Origin: Trichodesmium sp050015995
GTDB lineage: Bacteria > Cyanobacteriota > Cyanobacteriia > Cyanobacteriales > Microcoleaceae
Direction: 5' to 3'
Length of the DNA stretch: 64,000 nucleotides
Assembly (NCBI RefSeq): GCF_050015995.1
Contig: NZ_JBNHEP010000296.1
Coordinates: 49,866 to 113,865, forward strand
The notes below the pieces were generated by a model. That model did no database searches. It had not been told where the DNA came from and saw only the letters and a program-made list of their open reading frames with translations. Shown here piece by piece: positions 26,959 through 36,400 of the stretch (the first letter of the stretch is position 1; every line of letters starts with the position of its first letter). The position numbers were made by a program, and so were the translations under genes.

Positions 26959-27852
26959 GTGACTAAAACTCTCGCTCTAGTTGCTACTGAATTTATTTAT
27001 AGAGACAGCCTATCTAACTCTACCAAATTATCTTATGAAGTAACTTTAATGCCCTTACTAGAAAAGTTTGGTAGTTACTCCATTGAAATTATTAATAGAA
27101 AACTAATTGAAGATTATTTAACCTCCTTAACTCATTTATCTTATACAACCCATAACCGTCATCAAATAATTATACAATCTTTATTCAATTTTGCTGTACA
27201 AAAAAGTTATATAAAAGTAAATCCGGCCACAGGGATACAACAACAAAAACCGAATCGCTCCAAAGGCGAACATCAAGATGATAGTGTAATTCGTTATTTA
27301 ACTAATGAACAACTAGAAACCTTATATCAATTAGTTGAACCGGATATTCGTCTACATACTATTGTGAGACTTCTGCATCGCACAGGAGCAAGAATCAGTG
27401 AATTATTGTCCTTAAATTTAGAAGATATTGACCGAGATAATTGTAAATTTCAAGTCATAGGTAAAGGTAATAAAAAACGCTGGTGTTTTTATAGTAAAGA
27501 TGCTGCTACCCACTTAGAAAAATATATCCAATATTATCGCTACAACCCTCATCAAGCTCTATTTACAGCAAGACATCCATTAACCAAAATTGTGACCCGA
27601 TTATCCTACCATCGAGTTTATAGCTTATGGAGAGAAGTAACCAATCAAAGTCCTATATTAACAGGAGTAAGACTCCATGATTTACGTCATACTTTTGCCA
27701 CAGAAAGAGTGGGTTTAATGGGAATTGAAGAGTTACGAGCTTTAATGGGTCATTCTCACATTCAAACTACTCTAAAGTATCAAAAAGTTACATCATTAAG
27801 GGCAGAAAAAGTTGCTCAAAACGCTTTAAAAATACTATTAAAAAATGACTGA
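26959..27852 (+). CDS. Tyrosine recombinase (TnpI-like cointegrate resolvase)
   Basis: A 297-residue integrase-family protein using a GTG start (26959). The N-terminal SAM-like core-binding domain (about 1-95) precedes the catalytic domain with Arg in HRTGARISELLSLN, the HxxR box LHDLRHTFATE, LMGHSHIQTTLKYQ, and the nucleophilic Tyr in LKYQ. Some Tn3-family elements use such a TnpI instead of a serine resolvase to resolve cointegrates. The position beside tnpA in a bounded Tn3 element supports this over a phage integrase. Confidence 0.9.
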   Translation: MTKTLALVATEFIYRDSLSNSTKLSYEVTLMPLLEKFGSYSIEIINRKLIEDYLTSLTHLSYTTHNRHQIIIQSLFNFAVQKSYIKVNPATGIQQQKPNRSKGEHQDDSVIRYLTNEQLETLYQLVEPDIRLHTIVRLLHRTGARISELLSLNLEDIDRDNCKFQVIGKGNKKRWCFYSKDAATHLEKYIQYYRYNPHQALFTARHPLTKIVTRLSYHRVYSLWREVTNQSPILTGVRLHDLRHTFATERVGLMGIEELRALMGHSHIQTTLKYQKVTSLRAEKVAQNALKILLKND

Positions 27853-28085
27853 TAAGTATATATTTAATATATATTAATGCGAAAAAAAATTCCCATAATA
27901 AAAGAGTATTGATAATACTCTTGCTCTGAAAAGTGAGTGTTGGGCGCGTGTATTTACTGTATAGATGTGGCTACAAGTCTTATTTCGTATAGGTTATAAC
28001 CAAGTTCGTCAGCCCATAGTTCCCTTAAAAACTATTCAGTCTGTGTTGCAAAGTACCGTCAGGCCCATTATTATCTCTAGTTTCC
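27853..28085. other. Spacer between recombinase and Tn3 transposase genes
   Basis: Non-coding, between convergent genes. No clear hairpin with T-run and no res site was identified; it is within the transposon. Confidence 0.4.
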
Positions 28086-31064
28086 TTACGCCACATTCTG
28101 TGGGCTTAATTGAGCAATCCTTTCTTTGAGATCTAGCTTGAATGTACCATAAGGATTAACATGACTAAAAATCAAAGGTGTAATAGCCCGTAAATCTGTC
28201 TCCGTCAACCTTTTTTCCCAATGTGGCTCTGCCAATACACTCTGAATCATCAAGGTATTCACATACACCAAACAATTTTGTAATAAATGCAAAGATAATA
28301 CTGATAATTCCTGAGTTTCTAAACGATTAGAAGCAAATTCACCTCCTTTGCCGTAGAAAATAAAATCATTCACCCCATTCCATCTTTCCACAACATTTAA
28401 ACCTTCATTTATTTCCCTTCGTACTGCTTCTTTTTCAAGATATTCACACAGAAAAATTGTTTTAATAGCTCTTCCTAATTCTATTAAAGCTAAATAAGTT
28501 GGATGTTTGAAAGAATTTTTTCTAAAACGTTTTAAAATAGCTTCTGTTTCTGCCGTTCCTAATCTCAAGGCTGTGGCATATTTTACCATTTGGTCATACT
28601 GAGTACGAATTAAATCCCAATTAATAGGACGAGTCAGAATTGGTTGTAAATTAGGATAAGCTTCTGGCTGGCCAACATGAGGACGATACAACTTTTGTAC
28701 CTTAATTCGCTTTAACCGAGGCATTAATTGAAATCCTAACAAATGAGTAAAAGCAAAAGCTATCTCACTTTGTCCGTGACTATCTACATAGTTTTTCTCA
28801 ACTTCCATACTAGAACAATGACGTAAAACACCCTCAATCATTGCAGTCACCTCGCTTGAAGAACAAGTTTTGAGTTGAGAATAAATGCAGGCTGAGTTTT
28901 TCTCTACGTGCCAATAAATCATCACTCCTCGACCTCTATAACGGAGGTGATATTGGTTCATTAAATTCTGTTCCCATGCTCCAAAATGTTTACTGTCACT
29001 GGCACAAGTTGTGGTTCCTTCTCCCCAAATCTGTGGTAAACGAATCTCAAAGATACTATTAATAACTTCAGTAATGGCACTGCGTAATTGTTCTTTATGA
29101 ATATAGCGACGGCGGACATAGAGTAAGTCTTGATAGTTTTCGCCATTGATGCCTGTATTAATGCGTTTTAGTCCTGTATTTGTTCCCATGCCGTAGAGAC
29201 AAAGTAGTAATCTTTTTTGTAGCGTTTCTCTATCTATAATTTCCCGTGTTCCCATACTCTTGAAGTTCCGAGTAAAGTTAACCCTTAAATCTGTCTCTTT
29301 GAGAATGTCTAATAAGCTGGTTTGATGCCAAATGCGATTAATTTCTCCTTTTAGTTGTTTGAGATTTAGGGGTTCATTTACTGGTGGAAATGGACTAACT
29401 CTAATTAAACTTTGATTTGTTCTGACAATATTAACATCTGGATTATCAGGCATTCCTTTGTCTAATTTTTCTAAGGAGTCAACCATTTTTTGTTGTAGGT
29501 TACAGACAAAAGTTTCTACATTTTCTGGCAAGGTTAAAGCTTGATAATATATTTGACGGTGTTGTTCAAAATCTGTGGGTAAATCTTCATCGGGATTTCG
29601 ATAGCGATATGCTCCTGTTACCCAGATTTCTTTACAGGATAATCTTTCTCGAAGGGTTTGTAAAACACTGATTTCATAATTGATGCGGTTAATGCGTTCT
29701 TTTCCATCGGAGTCTTTTTCTAAAAGGATTTCTTTCCAACCACTTTTTAGTACTCCATCAATGGGTATGTTTTCTCCATTTTCATAGTATCTAGCTCTAC
29801 TTTGAGCGTATTTCTTGAGTAGCTCTATTGCCTGAATTACTGGACGATGAATGTCATTGTTGGAGCGAAATTCTAAGGTCTCTAGGAGTAGGGGAATCAT
29901 CCGGCGGTAGTGGTTGGCAAAGGATGCACGGATGACGGTGTGAACCTTTTGACGATAAGCTATGCCTGTAGATTTATATTCTTTGACTAAATTTTGGAGG
30001 GTTTGTTGGGGTACTATTGGATAAATAACTTTTTCAATGACTCCAGTAGGTTTAGCTACTGCTACTTCTGCTATACGGAAGAGTATATTCTGTTTTCCTG
30101 TAACTTGCTTGAAGTCTTCTATTAGTTGAGTATGTATACGTTTTTCGGCTCTGACGCTAATACGATGGATAATTTGAATGAGTAATTCTATTAGATTATC
30201 CGTAATTTCTTGACTACGTTGAATGCAGAAAGCTGCCATGAGTGTGTAGCGAATAGTGGGGGGATGTTGGCGTAAAAGGTATGGGGTTTCTGTTGCTGCT
30301 CGTTGACGATAGGTTTTTACTAGCTTTGGTGAAATTCCGGTTAATAAATCAGTGGGTAAGCCTATTTTCTGAATTAGTCTGAGTTTTTCTATTTCAGTTA
30401 GAAAACTCCCTAAACCTACTGGGCCTGGGTCAGTTTTGAGAAAAGCAAAATCTGATGTTTTAAATTTTTTGGGGTCGGTGTTATCTTCTTTTTCATCTGA
30501 TTCTTCTGTGGTTAAGAGTAGATCAATTTGAGAGATTACTTTCTGGGATAGTTGAGAGAAAATTTGATGACAAAAGTTGGTTTCATGCTGAGTAATGGCA
30601 CTGCGAATTAAACGCTCAACTTGTTTAGGAGTAGGAGGTTCAATATGAAGTTCCCGAAATCTTTGATAGACTGAAGTTAGTAGGGGGTCAAATCTTTGTT
30701 CGTGGGGTAAGATTGTTTCGATTAACCAGTTAAAGATATCTGACGCATCGTTAAGAGTAGCTGTCCGAAATCCGAATAACTGACGAATTTCTGCACGATG
30801 ATTTTTAATAGTACGTCCTAGCCAATCGTATTTTGAATACAATTGAGGGGATTTTTTCAGTTGGGATGCAATGTAATAAATAATAATGTCTGGTATTTCT
30901 TCACTCTTGTCAGGAAAACGAGCCATGAGTTGAAAATATTTTAGTAAAATGGCAAAACTAATCTGATTAGAACCAATTTTTTTCTTCTGAATTAGTTCTA
31001 ATTCTTGGGGAATAATTGTCCAGTTTTCAACCAGTTCTTCTGTCTTCCAATGTGATTTGACCAT
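28086..31064 (-). CDS. tnpA: Tn3-family transposase
   Basis: A 992-residue transposase, full length for the Tn3 family. The N-terminal DUF4158-type region (SFAILLKYFQLMARFPDKSE) is followed by the DDE catalytic core: first Asp in CASDSKHFGAWEQNL, second in YVDSHGQSEIAFAFTHLLGF, and the Glu in the EINEGLNVVERWNGVNDFIF motif. The C-terminal NCLVYVNTLMIQ helix is present. No internal stops. It sits 178 bp inside the right inverted repeat, so the element looks mobile. Confidence 0.96.
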   Translation of the reverse strand: MVKSHWKTEELVENWTIIPQELELIQKKKIGSNQISFAILLKYFQLMARFPDKSEEIPDIIIYYIASQLKKSPQLYSKYDWLGRTIKNHRAEIRQLFGFRTATLNDASDIFNWLIETILPHEQRFDPLLTSVYQRFRELHIEPPTPKQVERLIRSAITQHETNFCHQIFSQLSQKVISQIDLLLTTEESDEKEDNTDPKKFKTSDFAFLKTDPGPVGLGSFLTEIEKLRLIQKIGLPTDLLTGISPKLVKTYRQRAATETPYLLRQHPPTIRYTLMAAFCIQRSQEITDNLIELLIQIIHRISVRAEKRIHTQLIEDFKQVTGKQNILFRIAEVAVAKPTGVIEKVIYPIVPQQTLQNLVKEYKSTGIAYRQKVHTVIRASFANHYRRMIPLLLETLEFRSNNDIHRPVIQAIELLKKYAQSRARYYENGENIPIDGVLKSGWKEILLEKDSDGKERINRINYEISVLQTLRERLSCKEIWVTGAYRYRNPDEDLPTDFEQHRQIYYQALTLPENVETFVCNLQQKMVDSLEKLDKGMPDNPDVNIVRTNQSLIRVSPFPPVNEPLNLKQLKGEINRIWHQTSLLDILKETDLRVNFTRNFKSMGTREIIDRETLQKRLLLCLYGMGTNTGLKRINTGINGENYQDLLYVRRRYIHKEQLRSAITEVINSIFEIRLPQIWGEGTTTCASDSKHFGAWEQNLMNQYHLRYRGRGVMIYWHVEKNSACIYSQLKTCSSSEVTAMIEGVLRHCSSMEVEKNYVDSHGQSEIAFAFTHLLGFQLMPRLKRIKVQKLYRPHVGQPEAYPNLQPILTRPINWDLIRTQYDQMVKYATALRLGTAETEAILKRFRKNSFKHPTYLALIELGRAIKTIFLCEYLEKEAVRREINEGLNVVERWNGVNDFIFYGKGGEFASNRLETQELSVLSLHLLQNCLVYVNTLMIQSVLAEPHWEKRLTETDLRAITPLIFSHVNPYGTFKLDLKERIAQLSPQNVA

Positions 31065-31241
31065 TCACTATTTTCTCCACATAAGCTAATATCAGTGGCC
31101 TAAAAGGATAAGTGAAGAGATGGTCAGAATTTGAGAAATTTAGAAAAAATGCAGATTTGAAATGGTTTATCAAAGAAAAAACATAAATTTGGGTTCCTTA
31201 TGAATCAAGACTAACAACAGTTGAGATTCCCAAATCTGAAA

Positions 31242-31278
31242 TCCATACAAGTCAAGTGTTTTGAGCTGCGATTGCCCC
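31242..31278 (-). repeat. Tn3 right terminal inverted repeat
   Basis: Read on the minus strand it is GGGGCAATCGCAGCTCAAAA then CACTTGACTTGTATGGA. It lacks the inner TAAG of the left copy. Confidence 0.82.
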
Positions 31279-31712
31279 TGGTTGCACGAACCTTCGATCT
31301 ACGCCTCTACACAACTGCAGCAAGAATTGGTGGGGCTATGGACTACATCGAGGGCGATCGCATCACCGACGGTGTAGATCAAACTGCACTGTTACTGTTG
31401 GGTGAAGATAATTCCCGCCGGAACTATATGTTCCACTACAATGGCTCGCAAGTAGGGGCGATCCGCTATGAAGACTTGAAGTTTTTCCCCACAGGGGAGA
31501 GTTCTGGTGGCTTACCTGAAATGGAAGTTTACAACGTCATACGAGATCCAGGAGAGAAGTACGGCGAGTTGTACCCTTATCTCTGGACAGTCACCCCCAT
31601 CCAAAATATGCTGGACGAGCATCTGAAGATGATCGAAAAGTATCCTCATCGGGAACCAGAAAATCCGATCGCTGTCCAAGCTCCAACTCAATTGATTAGT
31701 CCTCACGACTAA
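31279..31712 (+). pseudogene. Arylsulfatase C-terminal remnant
   Basis: The frame is open from inside the transposon IR through VARTFDLRLYTTAARIGGAM, then RITDGVDQTALLLLGEDNSR, NYMFHYNGSQVGAIRYEDLK, VYNVIRDPGEKYGELYPYLW, ending FPHREP-like (YPHREPENPIA). This is the C-terminal part of an arylsulfatase. The catalytic Cys/Ser-x-Pro-x-Arg formylglycine region and the metal site are absent, so it is dead. The 5' part is not found on the other side of the transposon within this window, so the insertion was accompanied by deletion or rearrangement. Confidence 0.75.
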
Positions 31713-31942
31713 CTCGCAATCCCTGAGATTCTTACATGATTTGCATTTGAATCGCGTTTTAGTCTGAATCTGGATTACAAATAGGCGATCGCCCTTCCTC
31801 ATTGGCAATGGCGATCGCCTCTTTATCTTCAATGATATAACTTCCAGAGATATTTTATCCATCCACACCCAAACTAACTTTTTCCAGTCTTTTGCAAAGT
31901 CTCTGAAGGCAACTCTCCAAACATGGTTTTGTAATCTTTAGC

Positions 31943-32182
<240 letters not shown>

Positions 32183-32205
32183 TTTAGCAAAATGACCGGA
32201 ATTAC

Positions 32206-32317
32206 GGCGTTGCATTATCAAGGGATGATTTTGATATGTATCCAAAAATTTAGCCCGATCAATCAAAAGTTTCAGATGCGTGCAAATTTAATTATCATCC
32301 CACAACTATGCAACGCC
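32206..32317. mobile_element. Miniature element, 112 bp, with 8-bp direct duplication
   Basis: Flanked by GGAATTAC on both sides (32198-32205, 32318-32325). Termini are inverted repeats GGCGTTGCATTATCAAGGGA (left) and GGCGTTGCATAGTTGTGGGA (right, complement), sharing a perfect 10-bp end. No coding capacity. Confidence 0.85.
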
Positions 32318-32534
32318 GGAATTACAGAACCAAAATTTACTGGCGAGGATGGCGATGCTAAAACTTTCGGGTTCGCTTGCCTTCAGGTGTTGTCGCACTG
32401 CATGAAGTCGTCGTACCTTGAGATAACGCATAGGACTCAAGCCAAATAAGTCCTGAAAACCATAGGATAACGCGGAACTGCTAGACTCTAAATTTTCAGC
32501 TAGCCAATTTCTCTTAGAACGGGATAAAAACATC

Positions 32535-32819
32535 ATGCAACCTTTGTCTCAAGAACAAATTGAGCTGCTGAACAAACAGGTAATTGAAACTTTTGTTAAA
32601 ACTGTAAATACAACATTTATTGTTGCTGTTGTTATTAGTCAAGCTGGTATTGCTAAAAGTTCATTGATTAATGTTGTGTTCAATATTAATCAATCAACTA
32701 ATTTAGTTAAACCTTGTACGATGACTGTTGAAAAAGTTGTTATGAAGAGAAATAAAAGGGAATTATGGTACTATAATTTGCCCAAAATTGAGGAATCTGA
32801 ATCAGCATATACACGATGA
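32535..32819 (+). CDS. Hypothetical protein
   Basis: A 94-residue frame starting MQPLSQEQIELLNKQVIETF. A hydrophobic patch INTT/FIVAVVISQAGI is followed by AKSSLINVVFNI and a basic C-terminal part (VVMKRNKRELWYYNLPKIEE). It is not a P-loop, as the GK pair is absent. The amphipathic pattern could be a small winged-helix or membrane-associated protein, but no family is recognised. It starts inside the 5' edge of the AraC remnant on the other strand. Codon use looks coding-like. Confidence 0.45.
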   Translation: MQPLSQEQIELLNKQVIETFVKTVNTTFIVAVVISQAGIAKSSLINVVFNINQSTNLVKPCTMTVEKVVMKRNKRELWYYNLPKIEESESAYTR

Positions 32820-33001
32820 TTAAATAATATCAAATCCGGTAGTATCAATGTAAAAAGCGTAGAAACCGGCTTTATATTAAATGCTTGACCAGATAAACAT
32901 CTACCTCCGATAAACCAGGTTTCTTATAATACTTCCATTGCCAGCAGATTTGATATAAAAGCTACTTGAAACTGATAGCGATCGCCATGCTTACATTTCT
33001 T

Positions 33002-33137
33002 TAGACCTCTCCGGAAAAGAGGGAACTGGGAACACTTAACTGGGAACACTTAACCCACCCCTAACCCCTCCCAGGAGGGGAGTAATTGATAATTTCTGGA
33101 TAAGAATTGATTCTATTTTTAATTTTCGGAGATGTCT
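33002..33137. mobile_element. MITE of the GACCTCTCCGG family (copy 3)
   Basis: Starts TAGACCTCTCCGGAAAAGAG and ends TTTTCGGAGATGTCTT; the right-hand TA is mutated. The core contains CACTTAACTGGGAA repeats and an extra CCCACCCCTAACCCCTCCCA segment shared with copy 4. Confidence 0.7.
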
Positions 33138-33318
33138 TTTAGTCAAAAATACAAAAATACAGGGCATCAATACTTAAATTTTGGGGTTGGTTATTAGGTA
33201 ATGCTCTTCAATATTTATGAACCGTACAACTATATTTTTTTCATAGATATTTGAGACAAAAGCATTACGCATTGACCAACGCCTAAATTTTTAGCCCTGT
33301 ATATGTTCAAATTAACCT

Positions 33319-33370
33319 AAGCATTCAGCTATTTCCACAGCAAAAGCCGATCGCTGACCGCTGAATGCTT
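33319..33370. terminator. Possible terminator hairpin downstream of fusA
   Basis: Perfect 11-bp stem AAGCATTCAGC / GCTGAATGCTT with a 30-base loop, 6 bases past the fusA stop. The run that follows on the minus strand is only weakly T-rich, so intrinsic termination is uncertain. Confidence 0.4.
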
Positions 33371-33375
33371 ATTAC

Positions 33376-35469
33376 CTATTTAGCTTTAGCTTCCTGACGT
33401 TCTTTAGCTTCCTTAATTACCACTTCCGCTACATTAGCAGGACAAGGTGCATAATGAGAAAACTCCATTGAGAACTGACCTCTTCCAGAAGTCATAGTCC
33501 GCAAGTCACCAATATAACCAAACATCTCACTCAATGCCACATCTGCTTTAATGCGACTACCAGTTGCCGTCGAGTCTTGAGACTTAATCATTCCCCGACG
33601 ACGGTTAATATCTCCAATAACATCACCAACATGATCGTCAGGGGTAAACACATCAACCTTCATTATTGGTTCAAGTAGCTGAGGAGAAGCTTTAGAAAAA
33701 GACTGACGATAAGCAGCTTTTGCAGCAATTTCAAAAGCGATCGCCGAGGAGTCAACCGGGTGATAAGAACCATCTGTTAATGTGAACTTCATATCCACAC
33801 AAGGGTAACCAGCTAACATACCCTTTTCAAAGCTACTTTCAAAGCCTTTTTGCACAGCAGGCCAAAATTCTCTGGGCACATTTCCACCAGTCACCTTTGA
33901 CTCAAACTGGAAACCATCACCTGTTTCAGCAGGTTCTATCACATAGTCAATCTTAGCAAATTGACCGGAACCACCAGACTGCTTCTTGTGAGTATAGCTA
34001 TCTTCAAGACGCTTAGTAATAGACTCGCGATAAGCTACCTGTGGCTTACCAACTTCCACATCTACCCCATAAGTCCGCTTCAGAATATCAACCTTAATAT
34101 CCAAATGTAATTCACCCATACCCTTAATGATGGTTTCATTACTTTCAGCATCTGTCTCAACTCTGAAAGAAGGGTCTTCCTGAACCATTTTACTCAATGC
34201 CATGCCCAGTTTTTCCACAGAACCTTTGTCCTTAGCTGCCACAGCAATAGAAATTACTGGGTCAGGGAACACCATCGGTTCCAAAGTAGCAGGTTCTTTC
34301 GGGTCGCAGAGAGTATGGCCAGTTTGGACATTCTTCATCCCCACAATAGCAACAATGTCCCCTGCTTGAGCAGACTCAATTTCTTCGCGGGAGTCAGCGT
34401 GCATTTCCACCAAACGTCCAACTCTCTCAGTTTTGCCTGTAAAAGTATTCAATACTGTGTCACCCTTGGACAACGTACCAGAATATATGCGAGTAAAGGT
34501 CAAAGCACCATATTTGTCGTCCATAATCTTGAATGCCAAAGCACGCAGGGGCTTTTCTGGGTCAACGTAGGCAAATTTACCAGTCTCGTGACCCTCTAGG
34601 TCAATCTCTGGTTGTGGTTTAATTTCAGTAGGGTTAGGGAGATAATCTACAACTGCATCAAGTACCAACTGCACGCCCTTATTTTTGAAAGATGAGCCAC
34701 AGTAGGTGGGGAAGAAAGCCAGTTCCTTAGTTCCCTTACGGATACAACCTTTGAGGGTATCAATATCTGGCTCTTCTCCTTCCAGATATTTTTCCATTAC
34801 GTCGTCGTCTTGCTCAACAGCAGTTTCAACCAACATTTCCCGATATTTCTCGACATCATCAACCATATTCTCTGGAACGTCTTTAATTTCATATTTGGTT
34901 GGGTCTCCAGAATCATCCCAGACCCAAGCCTTGCGGGTGAGGAGATCCACAACTCCCACAAAATCATTCTCAATACCAATAGGTAATACCATTACTAATG
35001 GCTTGGCCGCGAGTATATCTTCAACCTGTTTCACAACTCTGTAGAAATCAGCTCCTGTACGGTCGAGCTTATTTACATAGATAATCCGAGCAACTTTAGA
35101 ATCATTAGCATAACGCCAGTTAGTTTCAGATTGGGGTTCCACACCACCAGAGCCACAGAATACACCTACACCACCATCAAGTACCTTGAGAGAACGATAT
35201 ACCTCGATGGTAAAGTCAACGTGGCCAGGGGTATCAATAATATTTAATTGATGGTCATTCCAGAAGCAGCTTGTGGCGGCGGACTGAATCGTAATACCCC
35301 GCTCTTGCTCCTGTTCCATAAAGTCTGTTGTCGCAGCACCTTCGTGGACCTCACCGATTTTATGGATTTTTCCGGTTAGTTTTAGTATTCTTTCTGTTGT
35401 GGTGGTTTTGCCCGCATCAACGTGGGCGAAGATGCCGAAGTTGCGATAACGAGTGAGGTCTTTTGCCAT
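33376..35469 (-). CDS. fusA: Elongation factor G
   Basis: A 697-residue translational GTPase that drives ribosomal translocation. The G domain has G1 AHVDAGKT (15-22), G2 RGITIQSAATS, G3 DTPGHVDF, and G4 NKLD. Domains II-V follow in normal order and the protein ends VAEVVIKEAKERQEAKAK. Length and motifs are those of canonical bacterial EF-G. It stands alone here: rpsL/rpsG and tuf are not adjacent, so this may be the second EF-G copy seen in many cyanobacteria; that cannot be settled from the window. Confidence 0.95.
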   Translation of the reverse strand: MAKDLTRYRNFGIFAHVDAGKTTTTERILKLTGKIHKIGEVHEGAATTDFMEQEQERGITIQSAATSCFWNDHQLNIIDTPGHVDFTIEVYRSLKVLDGGVGVFCGSGGVEPQSETNWRYANDSKVARIIYVNKLDRTGADFYRVVKQVEDILAAKPLVMVLPIGIENDFVGVVDLLTRKAWVWDDSGDPTKYEIKDVPENMVDDVEKYREMLVETAVEQDDDVMEKYLEGEEPDIDTLKGCIRKGTKELAFFPTYCGSSFKNKGVQLVLDAVVDYLPNPTEIKPQPEIDLEGHETGKFAYVDPEKPLRALAFKIMDDKYGALTFTRIYSGTLSKGDTVLNTFTGKTERVGRLVEMHADSREEIESAQAGDIVAIVGMKNVQTGHTLCDPKEPATLEPMVFPDPVISIAVAAKDKGSVEKLGMALSKMVQEDPSFRVETDAESNETIIKGMGELHLDIKVDILKRTYGVDVEVGKPQVAYRESITKRLEDSYTHKKQSGGSGQFAKIDYVIEPAETGDGFQFESKVTGGNVPREFWPAVQKGFESSFEKGMLAGYPCVDMKFTLTDGSYHPVDSSAIAFEIAAKAAYRQSFSKASPQLLEPIMKVDVFTPDDHVGDVIGDINRRRGMIKSQDSTATGSRIKADVALSEMFGYIGDLRTMTSGRGQFSMEFSHYAPCPANVAEVVIKEAKERQEAKAK

Positions 35470-35892
35470 ATTTAACTCTCTTGTTAGATGTTACAAACTG
35501 TGTTCTTTTAGTATTACACATAGGGGGTTTATTTGACCTTGGTAGCTAGGGGAAAAATCAGTACTTATAGATTTCTGCTGGTAGGCTGGCCCCTAGCTGA
35601 GGTTGGATTTCCAAAGATACTGTTTGAAATCCTGTTTTATGCCCTTAGCTATATTGCTGATTGTAAAGTATCTTGACCAAAAATTAGCGTTGGGTGGGCA
35701 AAGATTTGACCATTCTATAGCGCTACATGCAAGTCAAAATTCAAAAGTCAAAATTCAAAAGTTATCTATGACTGAGTTTTAGGATTTACCAATGTCCGTG
35801 CCTTAAATGTGTAGTGCTATAGCTAGAAGGGAAGTATTGGCCACTATTAAAGATTGTAGGGAGTACCATGGCACATCCCTTAATTAGTTACT
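35470..35892. other. Intergenic upstream of fusA
   Basis: No gene is seen. It should hold the fusA promoter and leader; a direct duplication AAGTCAAAATTCAAAAGTCAAAATTC lies near 35734-35759 (described, not a gene). Confidence 0.45.
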
Positions 35893-36400
35893 TTGACATC
35901 CTCCCCAGCCTAAAGGCACGGGGATTCCTACCGAGCCGTAGCTCTTCAGTGGGTTGACGTTTCACAGGCTGCTACTACCTTGGCGCTAGTCTTACGCTTA
36001 TCTCCACGTCCGTTTTTTGTCTCCGTTAGCGAAGCTCCTCCGTTAGCGCAGCTCCTCCGCAGGAGGCAGGAGAGATGCCCTCCGGCGACTAATAGACCTC
36101 TCCGGAAAAGAGGGAACAGGGAACACTTAACCCACCCGTAACCCCTCCCAGGAGGGGAGTAATTGATAATTTCTGGATAAGAATTGATTCTATTTTTAAT
36201 TTTCACTAGATGTCTAATATATTTATCGCTGCGTTTTCATCTCTATCGTGCTTCCTGCCACAGTTTAGACACTCCCATTCTCGCACCTGAAGGTCTAACT
36301 TACCACCCTTGAAACCACAACAAGAGCATTTACTTGTAGTTGGCTCCCATCTATAATACTTAGCTTTCCAGTTTATATTTATTCTCAACTTTATGCTCAT
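35893..36400 (-). pseudogene. IS605-type tnpB remnant split by a MITE
   Basis: The 5' part (36217-36400) reads YRWEPTTSKCSCCGFKGGKL, then WECLNCGRKHDRDENAAINIL: the C-terminal zinc ribbon (CxxC...CxxC) and DRDxNAAxNI motif of TnpB. The frame then enters a MITE (36093-36216), which supplies a stop. Beyond it the frame at 36092-35946 reads ASLTETKNGRGDKRKTSAKV and VAACETSTH, the usual TnpB tail. The RuvC catalytic part upstream is gone. Bases 35893-35945 (GACATCCTCCCCAGCCTAAA) match the right end hairpin of IS200/IS605 elements. Confidence 0.82.
36093..36216. mobile_element. MITE of the GACCTCTCCGG family (copy 4), inserted in tnpB
   Basis: TA-bounded: TAGACCTCTCCGGAAAAGAG to CACTAGATGTCTA. 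It lies between codons of a tnpB remnant whose two halves are recognisable on either side. Confidence 0.78.

Larger units (their letters stand above)
26267..31278. mobile_element. Tn3-family transposon with tyrosine recombinase and HTH/zinc-ribbon protein
   Basis: The 5.0-kb element is bounded by 37-bp imperfect inverted repeats that begin GGGGCAATCGCAGCT on each end. On the left the repeat ends in TTGTATAAG, the usual GGGG...TAAG form of Tn3 IRs. It carries a minus-strand HTH/zinc-ribbon gene, a plus-strand tyrosine recombinase (TnpI-like resolvase function) and a minus-strand 992-residue Tn3 transposase. No 5-bp direct duplication is seen. Instead a 27-bp sequence flanks both ends in inverted orientation (26240-26266 and 31279-31305), an unexpected arrangement. 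Confidence 0.88.
32820..33375. other. Intergenic with MITE and hairpin
   Basis: No gene is seen. It contains a MITE (33002-33137) and a hairpin just past fusA (33319-33370). Confidence 0.5.

Noticed and set aside
26240..31305. Composite transposon formed by two insertion sequences
   Set aside because: Only one transposase (Tn3 type) with its own GGGG-ended repeats is present; the outer inverted 27-mers carry no genes.
31512..31868. 118-codon minus-strand frame over the arylsulfatase remnant
   Set aside because: The plus-strand frame is a clear arylsulfatase; the opposite frame has no family features.
32535..32819. Possible P-loop GTPase from the string GIAKSSLIN
   Set aside because: The G-x4-G-K-S/T spacing is not satisfied (Ala-Lys-Ser) and no other G motifs occur; left as hypothetical.
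34315..35044. Open frames opposite fusA
   Set aside because: Shadows of the conserved EF-G gene on the other strand.
35946..36206. 86-codon frame across the MITE in tnpB
   Set aside because: Its first half is MITE sequence; only the tail (ASLTETKNGRGDKRKTSAKV) is biological, as the TnpB C-terminus.
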